64,000 bases of DNA from Paraburkholderia sp. CNPSo 3272 (GCF_024206495.1 NZ_JAMBPQ010000001.1:310001-374000), one strand, 5' to 3'. Numbered from the stretch's first letter, positions 49,088-60,145 are shown. Notes: generated from the letters alone by a model not told the origin. Translations and numbers: made by a program.

Positions 49088-49246
49088 AGGGCAGATTACG
49101 GAGCGGTGCTGCGTTGGTCTGGAACCAATTAGATAAAGGAGAGTCTTGCTGCAATGCACAACGCGTCACGCCTGCTGGAGCCAACTTTACCCTTATTCCA
49201 GCGCCTCAAACGCTTTGGAGCCAACTACGTTGTGCCCCATTAACGG

Positions 49247-49279
49247 AAAAAAAGGCGCCACGCTTGCACGTGGCGCCTT
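49247..49279 (-). terminator. Orphan minus-strand intrinsic terminator
   Basis: On the minus strand a perfect 11-bp stem (AAGGCGCCACG with CGTGGCGCCTT, six-base loop) is followed by seven T. No minus-strand protein gene lies upstream of it for more than 9 kb, so it must end an unannotated transcript. See the ncRNA entry. Confidence 0.85.
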
Positions 49280-49437
49280 GAAAAGTTCTAGCCATTCCGA
49301 GGGCCGTGCTAGAACCTGAGAGACGGTATTCGGCTGCGCGGTGCCATCGGAAAAAGATGCGCAATTATGCGAATTGCATACCGTAGGGCACATTAAAACC
49401 CCGCAATTTGCGGGGTTAAGGCGGATTGCCGAAATCG
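49254..49437 (-). ncRNA. Candidate small RNA in the accessory region
   Basis: Predicted from signals only. On the minus strand TTGACT (49467-49472) and AAAAAT (49444-49449) are 17 bp apart. A hairpin AACCCCGCA/TGCGGGGTT (49397-49417) follows, then a longer-range pair TTCTAGC/GCTAGAA (49285-49313), and a strong terminator ends at 49247. The transcript would be about 185 nt, or about 45 nt if the first hairpin terminates. The -10 is weak. The 582-bp gap 49088-49669 contains no other supported gene. Confidence 0.35.
49395..49417 (-). terminator. Second minus-strand hairpin, terminator-like
   Basis: Arms AACCCCGCA and TGCGGGGTT with a three-base loop are followed on the minus strand by TTAATG, a short T-tract that overlaps the stem end. 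It lies within the candidate small RNA and may be an attenuator or a part of its structure. Confidence 0.5.
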
Positions 49438-49669
49438 GATTCCATTTTTTACCTACGTGCTGACTAAGTCAAGCAAAATCTCGCCAAAATGCGCCAATCG
49501 TCGAGCTTCTGGCATCCATTACAATCGTCTGAGGAGTAGCGCCCTAATTTAGCGAGCGCCGCCTTGATCGAACGCAAACGACTGCACACCGCGGCGCGGC
49601 CGCACCGATTTTGTAACGCCTCGCGCGAACTCTCAAAACTGAAATCCCGTTTCGGAAAATTGCCGCCCA

Positions 49670-50506
49670 ATGACTTCCGCACCCGATTCGCGCCATTCTG
49701 AGGAAACTCCGCGAGATAAAGACGGCGGCGCCGACGAAGTGACTGCGCTCGCGCGCGGCCTTGCCGTGCTGCGCTGCGTCGCGGCCGCCGACGCGCCGCT
49801 GAGCAACCGCGAACTGACCGAGCTCACGGGCATTCCCAAACCCACGCTTTCGCGTCTTACGGGCACGCTCGTAAGCACGGGCTTTCTCGCCCGGCTCGCC
49901 GACAGCGAACGCTTCGTGCTCACCTCGTCGGTGCTCGAGCTGTCTAACGGCTTCCTGCGCAACTCCGACATCCGCAGCCGGGCGCGGCCTTTTCTCACGC
50001 GGCTCGCCGAGCGCACCGCGCTCTCGGTGCACCTGACCGTGCGCGACCGTCTGGACATGGTCGTGATCGACGCGATCCGCCCGCGCACCGCCGTGCTCGT
50101 CACGCGCCTCGAGGTCGGCTCGCGCATCGACATGGGCCGCACCGCCGTCGGGCGCGCCTACCTCGCCGCGCTCGATCCGCACGCGCGCGCCGAGCTCACC
50201 GCCGCGCTGCAGACTTCGACCGGCAACGACTGGGGCGTCTTCGGCAGCCGGCTCGACGCCGCGCTCGCCGAAACGGCCGCCCACGGCTACGGGCTCGCGA
50301 TCGGCGAATGGTACGAGGGGCTCAATGCCATCGCCACGGCGTTCGCGGGTCCCAACGGCGATATCTACGCCATCAACTGCGGCGGCGCCGCGCAGCAGTG
50401 CCCCCGCGAGTGGCTCGTCGGCCACGTCGTGCCGCTGATGCGCGAATGCGTCGCGCGCGTCGTCGACGAAATCGGCGGCGCCCTGCGCCTGCCCCACGCG
50501 ACCTGA
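49670..50506 (+). CDS. IclR-family transcriptional regulator
   Basis: A 278-residue regulator with an N-terminal winged helix (about 25-85; ALARGLAVLRCVAAADAPLS and ELTGIPKPTLSRLTGTLVSTGF) and the C-terminal IclR effector domain (about 100-270; VTRLEVGSRIDMGRTAVGRAYLA). The ribosome-binding site is weak. It is upstream of, but separated by 388 bp from, the RND pump operon. A role in regulating the pump is possible but unproven. Confidence 0.94.
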   Translation: MTSAPDSRHSEETPRDKDGGADEVTALARGLAVLRCVAAADAPLSNRELTELTGIPKPTLSRLTGTLVSTGFLARLADSERFVLTSSVLELSNGFLRNSDIRSRARPFLTRLAERTALSVHLTVRDRLDMVVIDAIRPRTAVLVTRLEVGSRIDMGRTAVGRAYLAALDPHARAELTAALQTSTGNDWGVFGSRLDAALAETAAHGYGLAIGEWYEGLNAIATAFAGPNGDIYAINCGGAAQQCPREWLVGHVVPLMRECVARVVDEIGGALRLPHAT

Positions 50507-50894
50507 AGACGCGAGCGCCTGCGCCTTACGAAAAACACACGAAGGGTGTAACGCTCGTAACGTCTCGAAAGAAACGGCACTGGACTGTAACGAAGCGGGC
50601 AACGTAGCATCATGCTTTTTGGCGGCAAGGGCCAGCTGCGCCGCCGCCCTTCGCCCGTAACGCCAGCCAGCCGCCAACGACGCCGTCCACGCCCGTGAGC
50701 GCACGGCGCGGCACTCGGGCCGCAGCGCGGCGCGTCCTGACATCTTGCTTGCGCACGATCTGCGTAGCATCGGCGCGCGCCCGCCGCGCCGGCGCCGTGC
50801 GCTTTTTGCGTGCGCTCCGCGGCCGGCACCTGTAGTGCGCTCAGCCAAGAGCCTTCGAGAACCCCGCTTCGAGAACCTGTTACCGACCTGACCG
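50507..50894 (+). other. Intergenic region between iclR-type gene and RND operon
   Basis: This 388-bp gap has no supported gene. It contains two TAGCAT sequences that could be -10 hexamers and an 11-bp direct repeat CTTCGAGAACC shortly before the adaptor gene. No clear -35 hexamer or terminator is visible. Confidence 0.4.
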
Positions 50895-52259
50895 ATGGAT
50901 CAACAAGAAAAGCGCCCGGATTCCCCCCATAAAGACACGACGCCGCAGTCCCCCGCTCCGGTCGCCGCGAGGCGCGGCAAGGGCAAGTTCATCGCACTGG
51001 GTGTGGTCATCGTAATCGCCGGCATCGTGCTCGCGCGCTGGCAGCCGTGGAACAAGGCGCTCTCGGGCGGCAACGCGACACCGGCGGCCGGCGCGCATAT
51101 GCGTCGCGGCGGTCCGGGCGCCATGGCCAACATGCCGCAGCCCGTGAGCGTGGCCACGGCGAAGGCCGGCGACATGCCCATCGTCATCACCGCGCTCGGC
51201 ACGGTTACGCCGCTCGCCGACATCACGGTGCGCACGCAACTATCCGGGACGCTTCAGGACGTGTACTTCCAGGAAGGCCAGATGGTGAAAAAGGGCGACG
51301 TGCTCGCGCAGATCGACCCGCGTCCCTACCAGATCTCGCTCGCCAACGCCGAAGGCCAGCTCGCCCGCGACCAGGCGCTGCTCGCCACGGCGCGCCTCGA
51401 CCTCAAGCGCTACCAGACGCTGCTCTCGCAAGACTCGATCGCGAGCCAGCAGGTCGACACGCAGGCCTCGCTCGTCAAGCAATATGAGGGCACCGTCAAG
51501 TCCGATCAGGCCAGCGTCGATACCTACAAGCTCGATCTGACCTACGCGCGCATCACGGCGCCCGTCTCGGGCCGCGTGGGCCTGCGCCAGGTCGATCCGG
51601 GCAACTACGTGACGCCCAGCGACACCAACGGCATCGTCGTGCTCACGCAGCTCGAGCCGATCAGCGTGATCTTCACGACTTCGGAGGACAATCTGCCGCC
51701 CATCATGAAGCAACTGCGCGCCGGCACGAAAATGTCGGTCACGGCCTACGACCGCAGCAACACGACGATGCTCGAAGCCGGGTCGCTCCAGACCATCGAC
51801 AACCAGATCGACACCACCACGGGCACCGTCAAGCTGCGCGCGAGCTTCACGAACCATGAGCAGGGGCTCTTTCCGAATCAGTTCGTGAACGCGCGCCTGC
51901 TCGTCGATACGATCCACGACGCCGTGATCGTGCCCACTTCGGCCGTGCTCAACGGCTCGCAGGGGCAGTACGTCTACGTCGCGAAGCCCGACAACACGGT
52001 GACCGTGCGGCTCGTGAAGGTCGGCCCAGTCGATGCCGAGCGCACCAGCATCGCCTCGGGCCTCACCGTGGGCGAGCGCGTGGTGACCGACGGCTCCGAC
52101 CGTCTGCGCGAAGGCGCGAAGATCACGATTCCCGCCGAGCATCCGCAACACGCAAAGGCAGCGTCGGCAGCCGCGGGCGCGAAAGGCGCCTCGTCGGCCG
52201 CCGCGGCCTCGGGCGCGCGACATGGCCATCGCCACGCCTCGCAGACGCAAGCCCAGTAA
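50895..52259 (+). CDS. mdtA: RND efflux periplasmic adaptor subunit (MdtA-like)
   Basis: The membrane-fusion protein of a tripartite RND pump, 454 residues. One N-terminal membrane helix (about 30-48) is followed by the lipoyl half GTVTPLADITVRTQLSGTL, a helical hairpin (about 155-235), the second half ARITAPVSGRVGLRQVDPGN, a beta-barrel and a membrane-proximal domain (VPTSAVLNGSQGQYVYVA). The C-terminus is Ala/His-rich. It is followed by two RND pump genes six and four bases apart, the order of mdtABC and muxABC. Confidence 0.95.
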   Translation: MDQQEKRPDSPHKDTTPQSPAPVAARRGKGKFIALGVVIVIAGIVLARWQPWNKALSGGNATPAAGAHMRRGGPGAMANMPQPVSVATAKAGDMPIVITALGTVTPLADITVRTQLSGTLQDVYFQEGQMVKKGDVLAQIDPRPYQISLANAEGQLARDQALLATARLDLKRYQTLLSQDSIASQQVDTQASLVKQYEGTVKSDQASVDTYKLDLTYARITAPVSGRVGLRQVDPGNYVTPSDTNGIVVLTQLEPISVIFTTSEDNLPPIMKQLRAGTKMSVTAYDRSNTTMLEAGSLQTIDNQIDTTTGTVKLRASFTNHEQGLFPNQFVNARLLVDTIHDAVIVPTSAVLNGSQGQYVYVAKPDNTVTVRLVKVGPVDAERTSIASGLTVGERVVTDGSDRLREGAKITIPAEHPQHAKAASAAAGAKGASSAAAASGARHGHRHASQTQAQ

Positions 52260-52265
52260 GCCAGC

Positions 52266-55200
52266 ATGAATCCATCCCGCGCCTTTATCCTGCGGCCGGT
52301 CGGCACGGCGCTGCTCATGGCGGCGATCATGCTGGTCGGCCTCGTCGCACTGCGTTTTTTGCCGCTTTCCGCGCTGCCCGAAGTCGATTACCCGACCATC
52401 CAGGTGCAGACCTTCTACCCGGGTGCGAGTCCGGACGTGATGACGTCCTCGGTCACGGCGCCGCTCGAACGCCAGTTCGGGCAGATGCCGTCGCTCAACC
52501 AGATGTCGTCGCAGAGTTCGGCGGGCTCCTCGGTCATCACGCTCCAGTTCAGCCTCGACCTGCCGCTCGACGTGGCGGAACAGGAAGTGCAGGCCGCCAT
52601 CAACGCGGCAGGCAACCTGCTGCCCTCGGACCTGCCCGCGCCGCCGATCTACGCCAAGGTCAACCCCGCCGACGCGCCGATCCTCACGCTCGCGATCACC
52701 TCGAAGACGCTGCCGCTCACGCAGATCCAGGATCTCGCCGACACCCGCCTCGCGCAGAAAATTTCGCAGGTGGCGGGCGTGGGCCTCGTGAGCCTCTCGG
52801 GCGGCCAGCGCCCGGCCGTGCGCATCCAGGCGAATCCGCGCGCGCTCGCGGCCTACGGCCTGAACCTCGACGACCTGCGCACGAGCATTTCGAACCTGAA
52901 CGTCAACACGCCCAAGGGCAACTTCGACGGCCCCACGCGCGCCTATACGATCAACGCGAACGACCAGCTCACCGACGCCGACGCGTATAAAGACGCCGTC
53001 ATCGCGTACCGCAACGGCCGCCCCGTCATGCTCACCGACGTCGCGAACATCGTCCAGGGCGCGGAGAACACCAAGCTCGGCGCGTGGGCCGACGGCACGC
53101 CCGCGATCATCCTGAACGTGCAGCGCCAGCCGGGCGCGAACGTGATCCAGGTGGTGGACAGCATCAAGGCGCTCCTGCCGCAACTGCAGGAATCGCTGCC
53201 CTCTTCGCTCGATGTGCAGATCGTCACCGACCGCACCACCACGATCCGCGCCTCGGTGCGCGACGTGCAGTTCGAACTGCTGATGTCGGTGGTGCTCGTC
53301 GTGCTCGTGATGTACCTGTTCCTCGCGAACATCTACGCCACGATCATTCCGAGCCTTTCGGTGCCGCTCTCGCTGATCGGCACGCTTGCGGTCATGTACC
53401 TATGCGGCTTCTCGCTCGACAACCTCTCGCTGATGGCGCTCACCATCGCGACCGGTTTCGTGGTGGACGACGCCATCGTCATGATCGAGAACATTGCGCG
53501 CTACGTGGAGGCGGGCGACACACCGCTCGAAGCGGCGCTAAAGGGTTCGAAGCAGATCGGCTTCACCATCATCTCGCTCACCGTGTCGCTCATCGCGGTG
53601 CTGATTCCGCTGCTCTTCATGGGCGACGTGGTGGGCCGCCTCTTCCACGAATTCGCCATCACGCTCGCGGTGACGATCGTGATCTCGGCCGTGGTCTCGC
53701 TCACGCTCGTGCCGATGATGTGCGCGAAGATGCTGCGCCACACGCCGCCGCCCGAAAGCCACCGCTTCGAGGCGCGCGTGCATGCGTTCTTCGACTATGT
53801 GATCGGCCGCTACGGTGTGGCGCTCGAATGGGTGCTCGCACGCCAGCGCCTCACGATGATCGTGTTCCTCATCACACTCGTGCTCACCGGCATTCTCTAC
53901 GTGATCGTGCCCAAGGGTTTCTTCCCCGTGCAGGACACGGGCGTGATCCAGGCCATCACGCAGATGCCGCAATCGGTGTCGTATGCGTCGATGGCCGAGC
54001 GCCAGCAGGCGCTCGCCGCGGAAATTCTCAAGAACGAGAACGTCGAGAGCCTCACCTCGTTCATCGGCGTGGACGGCACCAATATCACGCTCAACAGCGG
54101 CCGCATGCTCATCAACCTGAAGCCGCGCGACGACCGCAGCGAAACGGCGAGCGAGATCATCCGCGACCTGCAAACGAGCGTGGCCCACGTGCCGGGCGCG
54201 ACGCTCTACATGCAGCCGGTGCAGGACCTCACGATCGACTCGACCGTGAGCCCCACGCAGTATCAGTTCATGCTCACCACGCCGAACATCCAGGACTTCA
54301 CGATCTGGGTGCCGAAGCTCGTGCAGCGCCTGAAGCAACTGCCCGAACTCGCGGACGTGGCGACCGACCTGCAGGACCAGGGCAGCTCGGTGTTCATCGA
54401 GATCGACCGCGCGAGCGCCGCGCGCTACGGCATCACGCCCGCGACGGTGGACAACGCGCTCTACGACGCCTACGGCCAGCGCATCATCTCGACGATCTTC
54501 ACGCAGTCGAACCAGTACCGCGTGATTCTCGAAGCCGATCCGGTTCTGCAGCACTACACCGACGCGCTGAATTCGATCTACCTGCCCTCTTCGACCTCGA
54601 GCACGGGCCAGGTGCCTCTGTCGGCCATCGCGAAGTTCAACGAGCGGCCCGCGCCGCTGCTCGTCACGCATCTCTCGCAGTTCCCGGCCACGACGGTCTC
54701 GTTCAACCTGGCTCAGGGCTCCTCGCTCGGCGCGGCGGTGAAGGCGATCCAGCAGGCGGAAAAGGACATCGCCCTGCCGGCCTCGTTCCAGACGCGCTTC
54801 CAGGGCGCCGCGCTCGCGTTCCAGTCGTCGCTGTCCAACGAGCTGTTCCTGATCCTCGCGGCCATCGTCACGATGTATATCGTGCTCGGCGTGCTGTACG
54901 AGAGCTTCGTGCATCCCATCACGATTCTCTCCACGCTGCCGTCGGCCGGGATCGGCGCGCTGCTCGCGCTGATCCTCACCGGGCACGACCTCGACATCAT
55001 CGGCATCATCGGCATCGTACTGTTGATCGGCATCGTGAAGAAGAACGCCATCATGATGATCGACTTCGCGCTCGAGGCCGAGCGCCACGAAGGCAAATCG
55101 CCGCGCGAGGCGATCTACCAGGCGTGTCTGTTGCGCTTCCGGCCGATCATGATGACGACGATGGCCGCGCTGCTCGGCGCCGTGCCGCTGATTCTCGGCT

Positions 55201-55388
55201 ACGGCGCGGGCAGCGAGCTGCGCCGGCCGCTCGGCATCGCGATTGCGGGCGGCCTGATCGTGAGCCAGGCGCTCACACTCTTCACGACGCCGGTGATCTA
55301 CCTCGCGTTCGACCGGATCGCGCAGCGTCTGCGCCAGCGCTTCGGCGGTGGTTCGCACGGTGCGGCGTCGCCTTCGTCGGAGAGCTGA
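52266..55388 (+). CDS. mdtB: RND multidrug efflux permease, first subunit (MdtB-like)
   Basis: A 1040-residue inner-membrane proton-drug antiporter with the twelve-helix RND layout and two large periplasmic loops. The N-terminus [23 protein letters not shown], the TM4 proton-relay motif [17 protein letters not shown] and the C-terminal [20 protein letters not shown] are typical of HAE1 transporters. It likely forms a heterotrimer with the next gene product, as MdtB and MdtC do. Its start follows the adaptor stop by six bases. Confidence 0.96.
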   Translation: MNPSRAFILRPVGTALLMAAIMLVGLVALRFLPLSALPEVDYPTIQVQTFYPGASPDVMTSSVTAPLERQFGQMPSLNQMSSQSSAGSSVITLQFSLDLPLDVAEQEVQAAINAAGNLLPSDLPAPPIYAKVNPADAPILTLAITSKTLPLTQIQDLADTRLAQKISQVAGVGLVSLSGGQRPAVRIQANPRALAAYGLNLDDLRTSISNLNVNTPKGNFDGPTRAYTINANDQLTDADAYKDAVIAYRNGRPVMLTDVANIVQGAENTKLGAWADGTPAIILNVQRQPGANVIQVVDSIKALLPQLQESLPSSLDVQIVTDRTTTIRASVRDVQFELLMSVVLVVLVMYLFLANIYATIIPSLSVPLSLIGTLAVMYLCGFSLDNLSLMALTIATGFVVDDAIVMIENIARYVEAGDTPLEAALKGSKQIGFTIISLTVSLIAVLIPLLFMGDVVGRLFHEFAITLAVTIVISAVVSLTLVPMMCAKMLRHTPPPESHRFEARVHAFFDYVIGRYGVALEWVLARQRLTMIVFLITLVLTGILYVIVPKGFFPVQDTGVIQAITQMPQSVSYASMAERQQALAAEILKNENVESLTSFIGVDGTNITLNSGRMLINLKPRDDRSETASEIIRDLQTSVAHVPGATLYMQPVQDLTIDSTVSPTQYQFMLTTPNIQDFTIWVPKLVQRLKQLPELADVATDLQDQGSSVFIEIDRASAARYGITPATVDNALYDAYGQRIISTIFTQSNQYRVILEADPVLQHYTDALNSIYLPSSTSSTGQVPLSAIAKFNERPAPLLVTHLSQFPATTVSFNLAQGSSLGAAVKAIQQAEKDIALPASFQTRFQGAALAFQSSLSNELFLILAAIVTMYIVLGVLYESFVHPITILSTLPSAGIGALLALILTGHDLDIIGIIGIVLLIGIVKKNAIMMIDFALEAERHEGKSPREAIYQACLLRFRPIMMTTMAALLGAVPLILGYGAGSELRRPLGIAIAGGLIVSQALTLFTTPVIYLAFDRIAQRLRQRFGGGSHGAASPSSES

Positions 55389-55392
55389 CGCG

Positions 55393-58300
55393 ATGAATCT
55401 CTCGCGCCCGTTCATCTCGCGCCCCGTCGCGACCACGCTGCTCGCCATCGGCATCGCGCTGGCCGGCCTCTTCGCGTTCACGAAGCTGCCGGTCGCGCCT
55501 TTGCCGCAGGTGGACTTTCCGACCATCTCCGTGCAGGCCACCTTGCCGGGCGCGAGCCCGGAAACGGTGGCGACCAGCGTGGCGAGCCCGCTGGAGCGCC
55601 ACCTCGGCTCGATAGCCGACGTCACGGAGATGACCTCGCAGAGCTCGGTGGGCAGCACGCGCATCACGCTGCAATTCGGCCTGAACCGCGACATCGACGG
55701 CGCGGCGCGCGACGTGCAGGCGGCGATCAACGCGGCGCGCGCGGACCTGCCCACGAGCCTGCGGCAGAACCCGACCTACCACAAGGTCAACCCCGCCGAC
55801 GCGCCGATCCTGATTCTCGCGCTCACTTCGCCCACCTTGAGCGCGGGCCAGCTCTACGACTCGGCGGCCACGGTGCTCCAACAGTCGCTCTCGCAGGTGG
55901 ACGGCGTGGGCGAAGTCGACGTGAGCGGCTCGGCGAATCCGGCCGTGCGCGTGGAGCTGGAGCCGCACGCGCTCTTTCACTACGGCATCGGCCTCGAAGA
56001 CGTGCGCGCGGCGCTCGCCTCGGCCAATGCGAACAGCCCGAAGGGCGATCTCGAATTCGGCCCGCAGCGCTTCCAGCTCTACACCAACGACCAGGCAAGC
56101 AAGGCGAGCCAGTACAAGGACCTCGTGATCGCTTACCGCAACGGCGCGGGCGTGAAGCTCTCGGACGTCGGCGAAGTGGTCGATTCGGTGGAAGACCTGC
56201 GCAACATCGGCCTCGCCAACGGCAAGCGCTCCGTGCTCGTGATCCTCTACCGCCAGCCCGGCGCGAACATCATCGAGACCGTGGACCGCGTCGTTGCCAT
56301 GCTGCCGCAGCTCAAGGCGTCGCTGCCCGCCGACGTCGAGGTGATCCCGACGTCCGACCGCTCGGTCACGATCCGCTCCTCGCTCAAGGACACCGAGCGC
56401 ACGCTCATCATCGCCGTGGCGCTCGTCGTGATGGTGGTGTTCCTGTTCCTGCGCAACTGGCGCGCGACGCTCATTCCGAGCGTGGCCGTGCCCATCTCGA
56501 TCATCGGCACCTTCGCGGCGATGTACCTGATGGGCTTCTCGCTCGACAACCTCTCGCTGATGGCGCTCACCATCGCGACCGGCTTCGTCGTGGACGACGC
56601 CATCGTCGTGCTGGAGAACATCTCGCGGCATATCGAAAACGGCGTGCCGCGCATGAAGGCGGCGCTGCTCGGCGCGCGCGAGGTCGGCTTCACGGTGCTC
56701 TCGATCAGCGTCTCGCTCGTTGCCGTGTTCCTGCCTATTTTGCTGATGGGCGGCATTGTCGGGCGCTTGTTCCGCGAGTTCGCGCTCACGCTTTCGCTCG
56801 CCATTGCGGTGTCGCTCGCCGTTTCTCTCACGCTCACGCCGATGATGTGCTCGCGCCTGCTCGAAGAGGCGCATGAGAAGAAGGAAGAAGGCCGCTTCGC
56901 GCAGTGGCTCGAACGCGGCTTCCAGCGCATGCAGGGCGGCTACGAGCGCACGCTCGGCTGGGCGCTGGCGCATCCGTTCGTCATCCTGCTCACGCTCGTC
57001 GCGACCATCGCGCTGAACGTCGCGCTCTACGTGATCGTGCCCAAGGGCTTCTTCCCGCAGCAGGACACGGGGCGTCTGATCGGCGGCATCCAGGCCGACC
57101 AGTCCACCTCGTTCCAGGCGATGAAGGTGAAGTTCTCCGAAATGATGCGCATCGTGCAGGCGAACCCGGCGGTGGAATCGGTCGCGGGGTTCTCAGGCGG
57201 GCGCGCGACCAACTCGGGCTTCATGTTCGTCTCGCTCAAGCCCAAGAGCGAGCGCAAGATTTCCGCCGACGAGGTGATCGCACAGCTGCGCGGGCCGCTC
57301 TCGAACGTGGCGGGCGCGCGCACCTTCCTGCAAGCGGTGCAGGATATTCGCGTGGGCGGCAGGCAGTCGAACGCGCAGTACCAGTTCACGCTGCTCGCGG
57401 ACAACACCGCCGATCTCTACAAGTGGGGGCCGAAGCTCACCGAGGCGCTGCAGGCGCGCCCCGAACTCGCCGACGTGAATTCGGACCAGCAACAAGGCGG
57501 CCTCGAGTCGATGATCAACATCGACCGGCAGAGCGCCGCGCGGCTGAACATCACGCCCTCGCAGATCGACAACACGCTTTACGACGCGTTCGGCCAGCGC
57601 CAGGTCTCGACGATCTACAACCCGCTCAACCAGTACCACGTGGTGATGGAAGTCGCGCCGAAGTACTGGCAGAGCCCGACCATGCTCAACGAGATCTGGG
57701 TGAGCACCTCGGGCGGCACGGCGAGCGGCGCGCAGAGCACCAACGCGACGGCCGGCACGGTGACGGGCCCCACCACCGCCAAGACGGGCGGCACGGCCGC
57801 CACCACCGCGACGAGCGCCGCAGCCATCGCCGCGGACTCCGCGCGCAACCTCGCGACCAACTCGCTCGCCGCGAGCGGCAAGTCGAGCGCGTCGTCGGGC
57901 GCGGCTGTGTCCACGTCGAAGGAGAATATGGTGCCGCTCTCGTCGATCGCCTCATTCGGCCCCGGCACGACGCCGCTTTCGGTGAATCACCAGAGCCAGT
58001 TCGTGGCCTCGACGATCTCGTTCAACCTGCCGCCCGGCAAATCGCTCTCCGACGCCACCCAGGCGATCTACGACACGATGGGCGAGATCGGCATGCCCGC
58101 CACGATTCACGGCAGCTTCCAGGGCACGGCGCAGGCGTTCCAGCAGTCGCTCGACAACCAGCCGCTGCTGATACTCGCGGCGCTCGCGGCCGTGTATATC
58201 GTGTTGGGAATTCTGTACGAGAGCTACATCCACCCGCTCACGATTCTGTCCACCTTGCCCTCGGCGGGCGTGGGCGCCCTGCTCGCGCTGCTGCTCTTCA

Positions 58301-58692
58301 AGACGGAGTTCAGCATCATCGCGTTGATCGGCGTGATTCTGCTGATCGGCATCGTGAAAAAGAACGCGATCATGATGGTGGACTTCGCGATTCAGGCCTC
58401 GCGTGAGGGGCTGAGTTCGCGCGATGCGATTTACCAGGCCTGCCTGCTGCGCTTCCGGCCGATCATGATGACGACCTGTGCGGCGTTGCTCGGCGCGCTG
58501 CCGCTCGCGTTCGGGCGCGGCGAAGGCGCGGAGCTGCGCGCGCCGCTCGGCATTTCGATCGTGGGCGGTCTGATCGTGAGCCAGATGCTCACGCTCTATA
58601 CGACGCCGGTGGTCTACCTGTACATGGACCGGCTGCGCATGTGGTGGGATGCGAAGCGCGGGCGCGCGGCGCCCGCGGCGCAGGCGGAGTGA
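55393..58692 (+). CDS. mdtC: RND multidrug efflux permease, second subunit (MdtC-like) with low-complexity insert
   Basis: A 1099-residue partner of the preceding permease, starting [20 protein letters not shown] four bases after its stop. The TM4 motif [17 protein letters not shown] and the C-terminal [20 protein letters not shown] are conserved. Compared with its neighbour it has about 70 extra residues at about 773-846, rich in Ser, Thr, Ala and Gly, in the second periplasmic loop before [11 protein letters not shown]. No outer-membrane factor gene follows, so the pump must borrow one. A terminator hairpin lies 20 bp after the stop. Confidence 0.96.
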   Translation: MNLSRPFISRPVATTLLAIGIALAGLFAFTKLPVAPLPQVDFPTISVQATLPGASPETVATSVASPLERHLGSIADVTEMTSQSSVGSTRITLQFGLNRDIDGAARDVQAAINAARADLPTSLRQNPTYHKVNPADAPILILALTSPTLSAGQLYDSAATVLQQSLSQVDGVGEVDVSGSANPAVRVELEPHALFHYGIGLEDVRAALASANANSPKGDLEFGPQRFQLYTNDQASKASQYKDLVIAYRNGAGVKLSDVGEVVDSVEDLRNIGLANGKRSVLVILYRQPGANIIETVDRVVAMLPQLKASLPADVEVIPTSDRSVTIRSSLKDTERTLIIAVALVVMVVFLFLRNWRATLIPSVAVPISIIGTFAAMYLMGFSLDNLSLMALTIATGFVVDDAIVVLENISRHIENGVPRMKAALLGAREVGFTVLSISVSLVAVFLPILLMGGIVGRLFREFALTLSLAIAVSLAVSLTLTPMMCSRLLEEAHEKKEEGRFAQWLERGFQRMQGGYERTLGWALAHPFVILLTLVATIALNVALYVIVPKGFFPQQDTGRLIGGIQADQSTSFQAMKVKFSEMMRIVQANPAVESVAGFSGGRATNSGFMFVSLKPKSERKISADEVIAQLRGPLSNVAGARTFLQAVQDIRVGGRQSNAQYQFTLLADNTADLYKWGPKLTEALQARPELADVNSDQQQGGLESMINIDRQSAARLNITPSQIDNTLYDAFGQRQVSTIYNPLNQYHVVMEVAPKYWQSPTMLNEIWVSTSGGTASGAQSTNATAGTVTGPTTAKTGGTAATTATSAAAIAADSARNLATNSLAASGKSSASSGAAVSTSKENMVPLSSIASFGPGTTPLSVNHQSQFVASTISFNLPPGKSLSDATQAIYDTMGEIGMPATIHGSFQGTAQAFQQSLDNQPLLILAALAAVYIVLGILYESYIHPLTILSTLPSAGVGALLALLLFKTEFSIIALIGVILLIGIVKKNAIMMVDFAIQASREGLSSRDAIYQACLLRFRPIMMTTCAALLGALPLAFGRGEGAELRAPLGISIVGGLIVSQMLTLYTTPVVYLYMDRLRMWWDAKRGRAAPAAQAE

Positions 58693-58711
58693 GTGGGCGG
58701 TCTTGCGGCAG

Positions 58712-58743
58712 AAAACGGCTGAAGCGTGCTTCAGCCGTTTTTT
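58712..58743. terminator. Terminator after the RND operon
   Basis: Arms AAACGGCTGAAG and CTTCAGCCGTTT with a four-base loop are followed by a T-run on the plus strand and preceded by A residues. It also serves the convergent DUF1232 gene, whose stop lies at the hairpin edge. Confidence 0.88.
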
Positions 58744-59008
58744 ATGCGCGTGCAGTTCTTCGAGACTCACGCTGGCGCAAATGCGCCGGCAGGCAACGCA
58801 CGATCAGATGCAGCAGCAGCGGCACGATGATCCCATCGTCCACAACGCCGGCGAGCGGCATCGCGATGTTGAACGGGTCGAGCGCATAGAGCGCGAGCAA
58901 CGCGGTGGCGGGCACGAGCCACACGGGGCGCCCCGGCTGGCGCAGCGCGTGCCACAGCACGCGCGCATCGCCCTTCACCACATGCCACAGCAACGCGATA
59001 CGTTTCAT
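58742..59008 (-). CDS. DUF1232 (YkvA-type) small membrane protein
   Basis: An 88-residue protein starting MKRIALLWHVVKGDARVLWHAL behind a perfect AGGAGG. The central segment VWLVPATALLALYALDPFNIAMPLAGVVDD carries the DUF1232 signature (DP-x-D/N-x-IP and a following DD). One or two hydrophobic helices are present. Its function is unknown in the family. Confidence 0.88.
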   Translation of the reverse strand: MKRIALLWHVVKGDARVLWHALRQPGRPVWLVPATALLALYALDPFNIAMPLAGVVDDGIIVPLLLHLIVRCLPAHLRQRESRRTARA

Positions 59009-59051
59009 CTGCTTCCTCCTTGCGGCTGGCGCGATCGATGCGCTCGCCGCC

Positions 59052-59594
59052 TCAATGCTGCTCGTGACCCGGTGCATCCGAGCGCGACGTCCTGATTACG
59101 AGCCCATCCGGCGCGAAATGGGCGTTGAACATGCCGTCCCCCGCCACACCGCCTTCGGCCCAGTGCCAGCTCCACACTTCCTCGTGGCTCAGCGCGTATT
59201 TTGCTACCGCGGCCGGCTTGCCGAGCAGGCGCCGCACTTCGTCCTGCGGCATGCCCGGCACGACCTGGGCGATATTCTGCGCCGTAAGCGCCTGGGTCAT
59301 CGCCACGAGCTTGCCGTTCGCGTCGAAGTCGAGCATCCACGTGGTGAGGCCGTTGGGCCCGCGCGGGTATTCGAGGCGCTGCGCGCCGTCGTCGTCTTCC
59401 CACACCATTTCGGGCTTGCCCGCCTGCCGGCGCACGTCCTCGACCGTCGACACGCCAATGCGCAGGCCGCCGAATGCCATCGAATCGGGTTTGATCGCGT
59501 TGACGGCGTCGGCGACCTTTTGCTGGTCGCACGCCGCGAGCAGCGTGGCGCAGACGGCGATCAAGGCCGCCGCGATCCAGGGTCTTCGTGACAT
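59052..59594 (-). CDS. Lipoprotein with two BamE/SmpA-like repeats
   Basis: A 180-residue lipoprotein: the signal peptide ends in the lipobox LLAAC (Cys near 22). Two similar halves follow, GLRIGVSTVEDVRRQAGKPE (about 45-65) and QVVPGMPQDEVRRLLGKPAA (about 110-130). Each matches the start of a BamE/SmpA/OmlA fold, and each is followed by a Trp-containing strand. This suggests an internal duplication of the fold. It is probably anchored to the outer membrane; an actual part in outer-membrane assembly is unproven. Confidence 0.85.
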   Translation of the reverse strand: MSRRPWIAAALIAVCATLLAACDQQKVADAVNAIKPDSMAFGGLRIGVSTVEDVRRQAGKPEMVWEDDDGAQRLEYPRGPNGLTTWMLDFDANGKLVAMTQALTAQNIAQVVPGMPQDEVRRLLGKPAAVAKYALSHEEVWSWHWAEGGVAGDGMFNAHFAPDGLVIRTSRSDAPGHEQH

Positions 59595-59677
59595 ATCCAG
59601 TGTGCGTTGCCGGCCAGGACTGCCGGGAACTTGTTGAGACAGCGGCGCGGCCGGATCGTTCGGCGCGGCCGCCGCGC

Positions 59678-60145
59678 TCAGAGTTTTTGCGCAATCGCCA
59701 GCCTGAAAATGCGCGCCCAGCGCTTCGCTTCACGCTCGCTTTGCATCGGCAATTGCCAGAGCGGGTGCTTCGGATCGGCCACACGCAGCGCCACGTGCCA
59801 GCCGTTGGCATCGTGCGCCGGCTGCGCGCCTTGCAGGTCGGCGAAGATATACGCGCCATGCGCCCCGCCCTGCGTCAGCTCGCAAAAGCGCTTGCCCGCC
59901 GCGAGACGGACCTCGCCCCAGGCGCCGGCCACACGGTGCGTCCAGTCGCCTTCGCCGCGCATATTGGGCGCCACGTCGCGCATGCGGCGCCACCACCAGG
60001 CGACGAGCGCGACGAACAACGCCGCGGCGAGCACCGCTGCGCCCACGGCAACGCCCGTGCCGAAGCGCGCCCCGATGGCGTTGAAGGACCAGTACGCGCC
60101 GTAGACGAGCGCGGCAATGGCGAGAAGTACGACGACGATCGGCAT
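59678..60145 (-). CDS. Membrane protein of unknown function
   Basis: A 155-residue protein with two N-terminal hydrophobic helices (about 2-20 and 30-50) and a soluble C-terminal domain of about 100 residues (RVAGAWGEVRLAAGKRFCEL ... HVALRVADPKHPLWQLP). No family is recognised. The spacing to neighbours (83 and 130 bp) allows co-transcription with the lipoprotein and peroxiredoxin genes. Confidence 0.75.
   Translation of the reverse strand: MPIVVVLLAIAALVYGAYWSFNAIGARFGTGVAVGAAVLAAALFVALVAWWWRRMRDVAPNMRGEGDWTHRVAGAWGEVRLAAGKRFCELTQGGAHGAYIFADLQGAQPAHDANGWHVALRVADPKHPLWQLPMQSEREAKRWARIFRLAIAQKL

Noticed and set aside
49464..49682. 72-residue minus-strand ORF upstream of the candidate small RNA
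   Set aside because: The C-terminal half looks somewhat protein-like, but there is no start signal and it overlaps the iclR-type gene start; evidence is insufficient.
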